Source: Suillus spraguei
Taxonomy: Eukaryota > Basidiomycota > Agaricomycetes > Boletales > Suillaceae
Assembly: GCA_016800925.1 (NCBI GenBank)
Contig: JABCPU010000023.1
Coordinates: 62,001-126,000, forward strand
Direction of reading: 5' to 3'
DNA: 64,000 nt
The notes beneath the pieces were generated by a model. It did no database searches and was not told where the DNA came from. It saw nothing but the letters and a program-made list of their open reading frames with translations. Positions 11,765-22,315 of the stretch are shown here, piece by piece. Position numbers and translations under genes: made by a program. The number at the start of each line of letters is the position of its first letter. Position 1 is the stretch's first letter.

Positions 11765-13679
11765 TCATTTTGCGTTGCCGCGTAGAAAATGTCTGTCGCA
11801 AATGCCTTCAGACACTTTCTACGTGGGAAAATATTGATTCGGAGTCGAGTGTACTGGTGGTAGCCATTCAGATCTGCTTTTTTGACGCCTTCTTCTGAGT
11901 AGGAGTGGATTGTGACAAGTCTGTCGAGGGAAATACTAAGATACCGCTCAAGCCGGAACAGGACAATATAATCGATTCGCAGAATATGAACAGTGATGAG
12001 TACAAACGAAAAGAAAGATAATCTGGGTGAGTGCGCGCATACATTATACAAGCGCTCCGCTCGCCTGCGGACGGGCGTTCGCCGGTGTGTGTGCAGTGCA
12101 GTGATGTGTACCCGCATATTTCGCACCAAAACCTTCTCCATAGGCACGAACCCGTCCATTTCCAGAAACCTTTCTTATCAAGTACGGAGAGGCATTTTAA
12201 ATCCCCAAAATGTCGTGAAAAGAGCAGCTGGATGCCATAGCAATGATTGGAATCAGAGGGATGTTCGAACTCTGCCCGCGCTATCTGATCTCAAGGGGTA
12301 AAATGATGATGGATGATGCCCAGTGAACGACGTGTCTTCTCCGATTCCATCGACGAAATCCGTGTACTCTGAATCTCCAATTGATCGAACAGGTGTGGTG
12401 AGCATGAAAACTCGCATGTATTCGCACAGGTAGGATGACTTGACTTCAGTGAAGCAGACTCTCCTGCTCCGTTAACGACAGGGTCCACCTTGGGCGGCGA
12501 AGTTCTACCTGCGAAGGTGAAGAAGAACGCGGGAAGATCCATGGCACTTGGTTTATCAAGTGAGTACGAAGAGGCATTTTGAATCCGTGCAATACCATGG
12601 AAAGAGCAGTTATTGCAATCATTGAGAGATGTTCCAACTCCACGGGATCATGATCTCAGTTACAAAGTGTGGAGGTTAAATGATTCATGAAGGATCGGTA
12701 ATTGCTTGGCGCACATGATACGTCGAGTCAGGCGTAAAAGGGGTTCCAGTGGAGCGCGCACATAACGTCGACACGAAAATTGCAAATCGCTCCGTCCTTA
12801 CAATATGTAGAAGTAACATAGAGTTGGAATACAGAAGTATGACAAATGTTTTTGGGGTAACAATGACTCATACCCTTCGTCATGGTCGGGGTAAAGGTCA
12901 GATGAAATCCACGGGAGTACAACTGCCTCGAGCGCCTTGGATAATGAATATAGGGGTGCTGTAGACTAGGTCGACGGTTGCGAGCAGAGTATGAGCAGGA
13001 GGAGATGTAGCCCTCTTCGAGATCTATTGGCGTGTTAGGCCAAAAGAAGGATGATCACAGAGTCGAGTAGCACTTGTCTGCGCCAAAGCGAGTGACCCAT
13101 GGTATCATATCCGGGCCGAAATGAAGATTTGTGCAGTGTGTTAACATGTGAGATGATCAGACGATCCCTGATGTACCATAAACCATCGTCTTGTTATAGT
13201 CCTGGTAGAGACGTCAGCAACGAGGGTAGTTTTGCGCACCACGTATCTCAGTGATTCAACTTTGAACTCCCTTATTTATGATTTGACATTAGTTTCTCCT
13301 GCTCGAGCCATGCAGATTACTCACTTATAGGCCGTCAATGGTTCAGTATCATGCAGTCGAAGAGACTGCTCAGCGCTCAGCGTTATAATGTTGCTATAGG
13401 ACTCTACTGCCAGTGAGCTTTACTTCGAACGAGTTACCAGATGCTATGTGCGACGTATTCACTGGTCAGGTCGCACAGACAACGTCCTTCTCGTGAGGCG
13501 GTGAACCGGACGCGGCCTATTCTAGTTACAAAGCGCTTGCTGCTTGAGTTCTTGACTACTGATAATCCATGGTATCAGTAAAGCGATGTTGTTTATAGTC
13601 AGCAGAACATGGACGTCCTCTTCAAGGATGATGTGCCCGCAGATTGGAAATTTGACATCAACCGCGAAAATATTACGAG
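11765..13679. other. Gene-free region left of the Gypsy element
   Basis: No protein-like frame was found in almost 2 kb. The only structure seen is a diverged direct repeat of about 150 bp listed separately. The Gypsy element inserted at its right end. Confidence 0.4.
12172..12695. repeat. Diverged direct repeat, two ~150-bp copies 377 bp apart
   Basis: About 12172-12320 and 12549-12695 share, in order, TTATCAAGT, GAGGCATTTT, AATCC, GAAAAGAGCAG or GAAAGAGCAG, AATCATTG or AATGATTG, AGATGTTC or GGATGTTC, AACTC and GATCTCA. Origin unknown. Confidence 0.55.
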
Positions 13680-13684
13680 TCTAC

Positions 13685-13889
13685 TGGAAGCCCGCCGTGG
13701 TGGCGGCGGGAAACACTAAGCAGATCAAACAAGGATTAATAGGACAAGACCGTGGATTTCAGAGCGTGATACAAATGAGCAGATGATAGTAGGTAAGAGA
13801 CCTAAGTCTGATCTCGATGGCGTGAAACGTAGTGATATAAATGGGGGAACGTTCACGTGATTGTTGATGTTGTAAGCACTCGGCTTACA
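13685..13889 (-). repeat. 3' LTR of the Gypsy element
   Basis: 205-bp long terminal repeat, TG...CA, matching 18782-18986 with no difference that I can see. The last codons of the chromodomain frame run a few bases into it (stop at 13885). Confidence 0.93.
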
Positions 13890-14310
13890 CCCTCCCATCC
13901 TCCGAAGAACCAAGTGTCTCGTTGAATTCTTGAAGAGCGTCTGAACCCTCAACCTCACTTCCTGCTAGCCAAACGTCTGTTTGTGGTCCGTAACCGCGCC
14001 ATCGAACGAGGTATTGAAAGCCGCGGCCGCGTGGACGACGATCTAGAATGTGCTCAATCTCCCATTCTTCGGCACCTGAAGGTGTGATGATTGGTCTTGG
14101 TGTTTGTAGCTCGCGGGACGGATAGAGTGTTGTGTCATTGGGTACGTGCTTCTTCAATTCCGAGGCATGGAAAGTTGAGTGTATGTTAGTATGCGCTGGT
14201 AGGTCAAGAGTGTAATTGGAGGACTCAGGGTGCGCTATTATGATCTTGTATGGCCCGTCGAAACGGGGCATAAATTTAGCGACCCGTCTGTTATTTCCGG
14301 TTGTGTATTC
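13885..14310 (-). pseudogene. Integrase C-terminus and chromodomain of the Gypsy polyprotein, cut off by an in-frame stop
   Basis: This continues the pol frame directly after the TGA at 14311-14313, in the same phase. It holds a GPY/F-type integrase tail (MPRFDGPYKIIIAHPESSNYTLDLP and HSTFHASELKKH) and a C-terminal chromodomain (EEWEIEHILDRRPRGRGFQYLVRWRGYG with the aromatic W downstream). Chromodomains guide integration to chromatin marks. No start codon precedes the first residues, so translation would need readthrough. An internal ATG at 14271 exists but would give only the tail. Confidence 0.85.
13890..13904 (-). other. Polypurine tract of the Gypsy element
   Basis: Read on the minus strand, the bases just before the 3' LTR are GGAGGATGGGAGGG. 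They match the position and composition expected for the plus-strand primer of LTR-element replication. Confidence 0.7.
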
Positions 14311-17300
14311 TCATCGCCGGTGCGCCGTTGAGAGGTATACGAGGTCGCCAACTGTGAATACTGGTTCTTTGTCTCGGTGAGCGTTTGCTGAGTTCGCTTG
14401 ACTGATCTTCGCCGCGACAAGCGCGTCGTGTGCGTCTGCTATATCTGATTTCAGCGATATGATGGCTTCGAGTGCATTGTTGATGTCTGCTGGGAAGTCT
14501 TCGCGGATGTCGTGCACTCCTTTTGGTGTCAGTGGAGGCAGCAAACGAGGTGTGCGTCCTAAATGTAAGTGAAAGTGTGAGTACCCAGTGGATTTATTGA
14601 CAGTAGACATGAGGTTAAATCTGACGCGCGGTAGCGCATTTACCCAGCCGTTTTGGTGACGGTCTACGAAGAATCTTAATGCTTCGTTGATACTTTTGTT
14701 GGTACGTTCGCTTGCTCCGTCTGTTTGCGGGTGATAGGCCGTTGACATTTTGAGCTTTATTCCCGTTAGGCGATGCAAGGCTTTCCAAAACTTGCTGGTG
14801 AACCATTTGTCGCGGTCGGAGACGATGTTGAGAGGTAGGCCGTTCTCACAATACCACCCATTGAAGAACAAGTTCGCGATCTCCGGAGCAGTCATGTTCA
14901 TCCGGCACGGGATGAGTCGAATATCTGCACCGAGCCTATCTGTGATCGTCATGATGGCATCGTATCCGTGCTCGACGGGAAGGGGTCCAATAAAGTCAAT
15001 CGCGACCGAATCCCCGCGATCGTCGGGCACCGGTAACGGGTGGAGTGGACCTGGAGATTTAGTAGTTTTGCTTTTGTTTCTCGCACAATCTGGGCACGCA
15101 GGAATGTAACTTTCTTCCAAGTCCCTCCTCATGTTTGGCCAATAGAACGATTCTCGAAGAGCGGCGTACGATTTGTCAACTCCGCAGTGACCCAGATCGT
15201 CATGTGCCAACCGGAAGACGGTTTCGCGTAGGTGAGTGATGCGTGGTATTACGAGCCTGTTATTGATGTAGAGTAGTCCATCGCGTTCTTGCAGTCCTGG
15301 AAGGGAGCCTGTCAGTTGAGTGAGTCTTTTGCACCAGTGATCACTTTGGTAGCCGTCTTTGATGTCATTGAGTAGTTTGTTGTCAGAGGTGATGGAAAGG
15401 ACTATTGCGATGGGTTTTATGTTGTTTCCGATGTTCGACGGCATGTTGATGGTATCGCAAGTGTACGATGGGATGTCGTCCGTGTCTGCTGGCAATCGGG
15501 AGAGTGCGTCGGCTACTGTGTTTTGTTCGCCGGGGATGTATTGAATAGTGAAATCATATTGAGCAAGAAATTCTTGCCACCTTGCCTGTCGACGGGACAG
15601 CTCTTTTTGAGTCATGAAATTTTCCAAGGTACGATGATCCGTGTAAACGGTGAACGGCGTCCCGAGTAATTCCACGCGCCATTTCTTCAGTGCTCGGACA
15701 ATTGCTAGGAGCTCTTTTTCGTGTACAGGGTAGTTTAGTTGTGCATCCCGAAGTTGCATGGAGTCGAAAGCTACGGGTCGTGCGGTCGTTTGAGTTGGTC
15801 CAAAGCTTAACATTCCACCAGTTCGCCAGTCGCTGGCATCACACGTCACGTAGATGTGGTTGTTACCCAGATCATCGTGGTCGATGGTTGTCAGGCAGTC
15901 TCGGCTGACGACGAGTCTTTTTATGCCGTCGAAGGCTTCTTGGTGACGTTTGGTCCATCCCGGCCATTGAAGGTCCACACTTTTCATTGTGAGTGGTGTG
16001 AGGATGTGGGTATGGTCCGCAAGATTAGGTAGAAATTGTTCGAGGTACCTGACGAGGCCGAGGTAAGAGCGTACATCATTCGCTGACTTCGGAACAGGCC
16101 AGTCGAGGATCCGTTTCACCTTCGATGCGTCTGCTTCGATTCCGGAGGCCGAGATATGATGACCGAGAAAGTCAATTTCTGTGCAGAATAAAGATGTCTT
16201 TTTTGGAGAGCAGAATAGACCAGCCTTTCGTAGTGCATCGAGGACGAGTCTCACGTTTTTGACATGTTCCGCGACTGTTTGTGACCATATAATGATGTCG
16301 TCCAAGTAAGCGTGACAAATTTTTCCGATGAGGGGACGTAGTGCGATGTACATTCGTCGTTGGTGTGTCGCGGGAGCATTCCTTCCTCCTTGTGGCATAA
16401 CTGTCCACTCGTGGAGACCTTTCGGTGTGTCGATAGCAGTATATTTAATGTCGTCGGGGTGTACACGTGTTTGAAAGAATGAATTCGTCATGTCTATTTT
16501 CCCGAAGATTTTTTCCTTGGCACAGTCTCGTAAGATTTCGTCGATGCGTGGGAGTGGATGGTTATCGGGGATTGTGTTGGCATTGAGCGCTCTGTAGTCA
16601 TTCACCCAACGGGGTAACGCTGTGGGGTCCTTTTTTGGGATTAGAAAAGCAGGGGAGACGAACGGGCTTGACGAAGGTCGGAGACGGCCTGCTGCGACGT
16701 GTTCATCGAGGAGTTGTGTCCAGGCTTCTCTATATTTTCGAGGTGTGTTGTAACGTCTGCATTGGATTATTTTGTTCGGGTCCTTTAGTCGAATTCGGTG
16801 AACGACTTCCGTCGGTAGATGGTCGATATGAGGAATATCAGACGGGAATCTGTCCGCATATTGTTGACGGATTTCGGCATCGAGACGCTCGAGTTGCTCT
16901 TTGTTCTTTTCAATGAAAGCTAACGAGTCGATTCTCTCACGTAGCACACTAGCAACATGTGGAGAAGTCGAAGTCGTGTGTTTTTCAAGGTCATTGTGAC
17001 GTGAGGTGAGAACTGATCGAAGTTCACGAATTACATCTTTACGTAGTCGTAACGTGTCTCGGAGTGAAGGAATCGGAGTATGTACATGTTGGATGCGTTT
17101 CGGTGGGTTTAGAAGGTCATAGTCGGAATCTTTGTTGGTGCAAGTGCGAAGCTCGTGATCTATAATGAGGCAATTATGTGATAAGAATGGTCCTCCGAGG
17201 AGGAGGGGTACAACAAGGTCCGGTGCGATGATTGCACGTATCGTACGTGATTGCCAGTCATGGTCAAGAGAAGAAGGAGACAAGAGGACATATTCGGAAA

Positions 17301-18465
17301 AAGACAGAGTGGAACTCGAAGAATTAAGAAATGCAGAATTTGCCTGTATCGCGGCATGTAGTTTGCGTCTTCGCAAGCCGAGTTTGTTCACGACGTCGTC
17401 GTTAATAAGAACTAGATGTGACCCATGGTCAATTAACGCGTCTATGCGCTCAAATGAATTGGAAGAAGGCCCCGTCAAGAGACAAGGCCATGTAAGGTGG
17501 GCAGTTTCAAAAGGGGCTACGCACGTGTCATCTTCGGAGTCTGATACATCCTCGAACACGTTGGAGGGCATAACGGCAGCTATGGGAGCGATTGCGGCAA
17601 CGGTTTTGCTCGGTTTGTCTCCCTTTTGCTTTGCCGCGGTAGCATCAGTCTCCGTCAGCGTTTTGTATGATGAGGCATCAGGTGCGCCATTGGGACACTC
17701 CTTGGATCTGTGCGATACGTAGAATCTGCGACATTTAAAACAGCCACTGTGTTCTGCGAGGAGGGTGCGTTCAGCCACTGTGAGAGCTCCGAGACGGGGT
17801 GTAGATGTATTTAGAGGCACGCGGGAGGAGGATGATGATGTTTTCGTAGAAGTTTGGTTATAGGATGTCGTGCGTTTGGATTTGTAGAAGTCTTCAGCGA
17901 ACTTCTTGTGCATGGCGATGTCTTCAAGACGTTTGTCGTCGAGGTGGCGAACCTCTTCGATCCACGCCTTGAGTGTAAGTGTCGAGGGTAGTTTCGCTCG
18001 GAGTACGGGCGTCGTGAGATCGTCGCACAAGTTTGCTTCTAGCTGGTTTCGTAGCTGCGTGTCGTCAAGGTGGGCAGGGTTACCGTACAAGAGGGCATTT
18101 TGATTTTGAAGTTCTAATGCCCACTCGTAGAATGGACGGGAGCATTGTTGTGAGCCCAATACCTTTTTCCGGAGTTTCGTGTCCCAATGTGTTTCGAGCC
18201 ACGCGTCTTTCAGCGCCGTCATATACTCATCGAAGGTCCCCGTATCTAAGGTATTTCGTTGTGCAAGATACCAGGTATGTAGGCGTGGGTCTAACATCCC
18301 AAACGCCACCATTTTAACTTGGTTCTTCTCTTCGATTTCTTTATGCATGAAATACGTGGAGCACGCATTCTCCCAGTCGCGCGCGACTTCGGGGGTGAGT
18401 TCACCTGCGAGGAGTTTTGGCGGTTTACTAGGCGCTGGTTGATCTACCATTGCTGTTTTTGTCAT
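14311..18465 (-). CDS. Gypsy gag-pol polyprotein (1384 aa before the in-frame stop)
   Basis: Starting at MTKTAMVDQPAPS, the first ~230 residues are a gag domain (VARDWENACSTYFMH). A CCHC-like knuckle follows (CFKCRRFYVSHRSKEC). The protease region reads ALIDHGSHLVLI, with DHG in place of the usual DSG/DTG. Reverse transcriptase motifs are KIDMTNSFFQTRVHPDD, VMPQGGRNAPATHQRRM and the catalytic YLDD. RNase H follows (VTCDASDW, HEKELLAIVRALKKWR, YTDHRTLENF). Integrase has the HHCC zinc domain (HDDLGHCGVDKSY ... CPDC) and a DDE core (IDFIGPLP, SDRDKWFTS, AYHPQTDGASERTNK). The frame ends at a TGA where VGDLVYLSTAHRR meets EYTTGNNRRVAKF; the integrase tail lies beyond. The ATG is about 316 nt inside the 5' LTR. 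Confidence 0.95.
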   Translation of the reverse strand: MTKTAMVDQPAPSKPPKLLAGELTPEVARDWENACSTYFMHKEIEEKNQVKMVAFGMLDPRLHTWYLAQRNTLDTGTFDEYMTALKDAWLETHWDTKLRKKVLGSQQCSRPFYEWALELQNQNALLYGNPAHLDDTQLRNQLEANLCDDLTTPVLRAKLPSTLTLKAWIEEVRHLDDKRLEDIAMHKKFAEDFYKSKRTTSYNQTSTKTSSSSSRVPLNTSTPRLGALTVAERTLLAEHSGCFKCRRFYVSHRSKECPNGAPDASSYKTLTETDATAAKQKGDKPSKTVAAIAPIAAVMPSNVFEDVSDSEDDTCVAPFETAHLTWPCLLTGPSSNSFERIDALIDHGSHLVLINDDVVNKLGLRRRKLHAAIQANSAFLNSSSSTLSFSEYVLLSPSSLDHDWQSRTIRAIIAPDLVVPLLLGGPFLSHNCLIIDHELRTCTNKDSDYDLLNPPKRIQHVHTPIPSLRDTLRLRKDVIRELRSVLTSRHNDLEKHTTSTSPHVASVLRERIDSLAFIEKNKEQLERLDAEIRQQYADRFPSDIPHIDHLPTEVVHRIRLKDPNKIIQCRRYNTPRKYREAWTQLLDEHVAAGRLRPSSSPFVSPAFLIPKKDPTALPRWVNDYRALNANTIPDNHPLPRIDEILRDCAKEKIFGKIDMTNSFFQTRVHPDDIKYTAIDTPKGLHEWTVMPQGGRNAPATHQRRMYIALRPLIGKICHAYLDDIIIWSQTVAEHVKNVRLVLDALRKAGLFCSPKKTSLFCTEIDFLGHHISASGIEADASKVKRILDWPVPKSANDVRSYLGLVRYLEQFLPNLADHTHILTPLTMKSVDLQWPGWTKRHQEAFDGIKRLVVSRDCLTTIDHDDLGNNHIYVTCDASDWRTGGMLSFGPTQTTARPVAFDSMQLRDAQLNYPVHEKELLAIVRALKKWRVELLGTPFTVYTDHRTLENFMTQKELSRRQARWQEFLAQYDFTIQYIPGEQNTVADALSRLPADTDDIPSYTCDTINMPSNIGNNIKPIAIVLSITSDNKLLNDIKDGYQSDHWCKRLTQLTGSLPGLQERDGLLYINNRLVIPRITHLRETVFRLAHDDLGHCGVDKSYAALRESFYWPNMRRDLEESYIPACPDCARNKSKTTKSPGPLHPLPVPDDRGDSVAIDFIGPLPVEHGYDAIMTITDRLGADIRLIPCRMNMTAPEIANLFFNGWYCENGLPLNIVSDRDKWFTSKFWKALHRLTGIKLKMSTAYHPQTDGASERTNKSINEALRFFVDRHQNGWVNALPRVRFNLMSTVNKSTGYSHFHLHLGRTPRLLPPLTPKGVHDIREDFPADINNALEAIISLKSDIADAHDALVAAKISQANSANAHRDKEPVFTVGDLVYLSTAHRR

Positions 18466-18781
18466 GGTGCGGATAAGGTGGGGTATATGCGTTGACTCCG
18501 GTTCAGAATCTGAAGAGGAATCGTTAGAGCGCTTTGTTACGGCGGTAGTGGTTATCGGTGATGTATTATTCGAGGACAGGGGTGTTAACGGAGACGGCGG
18601 GGGAGATGACAGGTCAAGAGACGGTTGGGGTACCTTCGCGCGTGAGCGCGTGGTCAGGGATCGGGAAACGGTTGGGTTCCTCCGTGTGGAAGACAGGTTG
18701 ACAGGTCAGGTGGCGGGCGGGGGCCCTATGTTTTGAACGTGGTTGTTATCAACGGTTGTTGTCGATATTAAAAAAAAAAAG

Positions 18782-18986
18782 TGGAAGCCCGCCGTGGTGG
18801 CGGCGGGAAACACTAAGCAGATCAAACAAGGATTAATAGGACAAGACCGTGGATTTCAGAGCGTGATACAAATGAGCAGATGATAGTAGGTAAGAGACCT
18901 AAGTCTGATCTCGATGGCGTGAAACGTAGTGATATAAATGGGGGAACGTTCACGTGATTGTTGATGTTGTAAGCACTCGGCTTACA
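18782..18986 (-). repeat. 5' LTR of the Gypsy element
   Basis: 205-bp long terminal repeat matching the 3' LTR. In the transcribed (minus) direction it starts TGTAAGCCGAGTGC. It should hold the element promoter. Confidence 0.93.
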
Positions 18987-18991
18987 TCTAC

Positions 18992-19402
18992 ACGGGGCTC
19001 TAACCACAAGGTGTTGATTTGCCGACGCCGTTCGACGTTTCTTCTGGGAACATATCACAGTTATGGAGGCAACTAAGTTTTACACAGGGCGATCATTCCT
19101 CAATTGAGTCTGCGAGGAAGAAGATTCAGAAGAAAGCATCCATGCAATTGCATACGTTGCGGTAGCAGTCTAAGTAGATCGCGTCAGAAAGCATTCAGGC
19201 TAGAAAGAATACTACAAACAAGATGGTCCATTTTAAATGACGAACACCAAGACAAGAGTCAGATTAGTGCTCTGAACCAAAAGGTCCTGGGATGCCCAGA
19301 GGGCCGTCGCGAATTTGCACAAGTTATATCTAGGTCTACCGACTACTCCAAACATCAATATCCGTGCGGGGGCGTCCGACCGGTTCTTACTGGATCTCAT
19401 CA
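18992..19402. other. Intergenic region upstream of the dynein intermediate chain gene
   Basis: Sequence between the Gypsy target duplication and the next start codon. An open frame from 19104 to 19565 overlaps it but shows no protein-like composition. It likely holds the promoter of the dynein gene, which the retroelement now abuts. Confidence 0.4.
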
Positions 19403-21926
19403 ATGTCAGACAAGCGAAGAGCAGAGATCGAAGCCAAACGTGCTAAACTCGCAGAACTTCGGAAAGCCAGGGCAGACCGACAACGAGCGGAAACTGAACG
19501 ACGGCAGACAGAAGTTCGTCCACCCTCTTTTCATCACCAGCTCATTCTCATCTCATTTTCTCTAGCCAGGTCCATCCAGTGTAGCCCGCCGCGACGTCGA
19601 TGACCTCGTCAACCAACTCGTTGGGAGTCGTAGTGGCCTAGACACAGGTGGAGACCTTACGCCCTCCTCATCCTTACCCAACACCCCACCTCGACCGTCT
19701 ACAAATCTGCTCCATGGCTCAGCGCTCTCACCATCCGGGAGGGCGAGCAGGCAGAGCGATATTGGGAGCGATAAAGATAGAGTGAGTATGGGTACGACTA
19801 TGGTGGGGATGATGGATCATGTTGATAGGTATGTGCTCATGGCATGGTAGTTTCGTTGACGCTGGCAGTAGTGCTGATACCGTGTATGAAGGGTGTTGAC
19901 GCCGAGGTTCATACCAGATCTTATTGATGTGGAGCAGGAGCTGTTTGAACTTCCGCAACGCGTAAGTACCAGTCGCAATCGCGTCTCCTCTTCCTCTACT
20001 TGAACCCAAACTTAAAGCCTCACTCAAACCCAGGAACGCGTGATATACAATAAAGAAGTGCAAACGACAGCCATCGAAACTGAAACGCCCCAAGTATCGG
20101 AAGATGAAATCAGACAACAGATCATGCGCGAACGGGAGTTGGAGGCAGAGAGGATTGCGCAGGATAAGGAGCTTGAGGAGGAGAGTGTGCAGCTTGAGAA
20201 GGAGATTGAGCAGGAGATTCGGGGTGTGTCATCCTTTCCACTCGTTTCCGTTTATACTTGCAACTGAGACGGTTATAACTCATAGAGCTTACGGAAGAAG
20301 AACGCTCGCATATACTTAGTGCACCTGAATTCCTAGACTTCGTAGAACAATCGTCAAAGATTGTTCAACGCGCGTTGAACGATGGGTATGACTATATTCG
20401 TGATTATACTATAGGCACGGAGGCCAATGGGTATGATTTCTTTTATTTTGTAGACGTGCTTCAGTACGTTAATGCTTATTTCAGGGATGACTCGGAGGGA
20501 AAACGTGTCAAGCGTATTTGTGCGTTCTACGATGAACGCTACGGGAAGAATCGGTCGATTACAGACGTTGATTGGTCGCCAAAGGTCTTCGACGTTTCAA
20601 CCGCGATAGTTCGTACTGACTGTTTGATATAGTACCCAGAGTTGAGCGTAGCGTCGTATAACAAGAACCCCGCCGCGTTGAATGAACCCGATGGGATTGT
20701 TGCTGTATGGAACCTCCATCTACTCGACAGACCCGAGTTCGTGTTCCACTCCCAGGTCGGTGAGCCATCTGTATGAGTTATATGTTTGTTTGACTGAGGT
20801 GTATCTTATTAAGTCTGATGTCCTCTCCGTCACGTTCTCCCCGTTCCACTCGAACTTGGTGTTTGGTGGCACATACTCGGGACAGATTTTACTATGGGAC
20901 ACGCGGTCAAAACATCTGCCTGTGCTCAAGACACCGCTTTCAGCTGCTGGACATACACACCCCGTGTATGCGATGCAAATGGTCGGCACTCAGAACGCGC
21001 ACAACTTGATCACTAGCAGTACAGATGGCACCGTGTGTAGTTGGCTCGTTGACATGCTCGCTCAACCACAGGTAAGCCTGTTTCCACGAAATATTGATCT
21101 TAATTGATCTCCTGACTCGTGAATTTGTCCTCAGGAAACCCTAGAGCTTATTCACGCAGGGCACAATAAAACAGGCGAAGTAGCCATCACGACACTTGAT
21201 TTCCCGGATAATGAAACAACCACGTTTTGGGTAGGCACCGAAGAAGGCAATGTCTATCAGGCCAATCGATATGACCGCGCGGGTGCGAAAGCCGGATTAA
21301 ATCAGTATGATATCTACAAGGGACATGCGGGGCCTGTCATGGGGCTGCATTTCCATCCTCTTGTGGGACCTGTAGATTTCTCTGATCTTTTTTTGACGAC
21401 GAGCGTGGATTGGACGGTGAAGCTTTGGCGTGCAAAGTCACTTGCGAAACCGTCGACTGCTGCGCATGCTATTTCTCCTATCTACTCCTTCGATGAGGCG
21501 GATGACTATGTGTATGATGCGAAGTGGCATCCAGCGCATCCTGCTCTGTTTGGGACGGTTGATGGATCTGGGAGATTTGATGTTTGGAATCTTAATACAG
21601 ATACGGAGGTGAGTTTGGGCTTTGCTTTGATCTGGATCGGGGCACCCCATGCACGGGGCTCCGCTTCTGACTCGCTTCCATTTCAGGTACCGGTCGTCTC
21701 CACGAACGTCGGGTCCGGTCGAGCTATCAACAAGTTACAATGGGATAGAAAAGATGGACGGCGGGCCGCACTCGGAGGGAGCGATGGAAAGTTGTATGTC
21801 TACGATATTGGTGACATGGTGCTTCCACGTGAATCTGAGTGGACGGACCTCCAGAAGACGATTGCGGGTTTTATTGGGGGTGCACAGACGAACGGAGCGG
21901 TAGACGGGATCGTTGCTGGGCGGTGA
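19403..21926 (+). CDS. Cytoplasmic dynein intermediate chain (WD40)
   Basis: The product begins MSDKRRAEIEAKRAKLAELR, the charged N-terminal helix that binds dynactin p150 and NudE in dynein intermediate chains. A Ser/Pro-rich linker follows, then ERVIYNKEVQTTAIETE (a light-chain binding type segment) and a long acidic coiled coil (QQIMRERELEAERIAQDKEL). The C-terminal half is a WD40 propeller. It includes ITDVDWSPKYPELSVASYN, DGIVAVWNLHLLDRPEFVFH and LSVTFSPFHSNLVFGGTYSG, then LLWDTRSK, VDWTVKLWRAK, VYDAKWHPAHPALFGTVDGSG, FDVWNL and INKLQWDRKDGRRAALGGSDG. It scaffolds light chains and cargo adaptors on the minus-end motor used for nuclear migration and vesicle transport. Several short introns interrupt it (for example before the WD40 part and at 21609-21687). 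The start is the only ATG giving the conserved N-terminus. Confidence 0.93.
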
Positions 21927-22315
21927 TTACTTGGGGGGTTTCTTCCGTTGTTGTTCCGTGGTATATCATGGGAGTCGTCGTAATTTGTGCTTGATCCATG
22001 TGTTTTTCCCATGATAGTTTAGTGTTGATAACATATGATTAATCCCCGTGATAACTCCTACAACAAAAGACGGAATTAAAGTGGGTTTGCTGCAGAACAC
22101 TGGGACAATCGTGGAACAATGTCCAGTCCTACATTGTAGGGCTTCCATGGTTGATCGGATGTTGAAGGCTCGTTGAATTGACTCGTTAACGTTGCCGACC
22201 TTATATTTTGAGATTAGCCTATACGGAATCTTTATCTGGGAATAGTGGAACAGCGATTCCGCCTATCCCGAAGGTGCTAGTACATAGCAGCTGTTTTGTC
22301 CTGTTATGTTTCCCA
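21927..22315. other. Intergenic region between dynein intermediate chain and AGX1-like genes
   Basis: Contains the 3' untranslated region of the dynein gene and the promoter of the aminotransferase. A short imperfect inverted motif is visible (CACTGGGACAATCGTGGAACAATGTCCAGT, about 22099-22128). No coding sequence. Confidence 0.4.

Larger units (their letters stand above)
13680..18991 (-). mobile_element. Complete Ty3/Gypsy LTR retrotransposon (chromovirus-like) with target duplication
   Basis: The element spans 13685-18986 (5302 bp), lies on the minus strand and is flanked by the 5-bp target duplication TCTAC at 13680-13684 and 18987-18991. The two 205-bp LTRs begin TG and end CA and look identical, so insertion was recent. 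Internal order in the coding direction is gag, zinc knuckle, protease, reverse transcriptase, RNase H, integrase and chromodomain; integrase after RNase H is the Ty3/Gypsy order. A purine-rich tract abuts the 3' LTR at 13890. Next to the 5' LTR there is an A/T run rather than an obvious tRNA-complementary primer site. One in-frame stop interrupts the polyprotein at 14311, so this copy may be non-autonomous. Confidence 0.95.

Noticed and set aside
17165..17722. Plus-strand open frame of 185 codons
   Set aside because: It is antisense to the gag-protease part of the Gypsy polyprotein and has no family resemblance.
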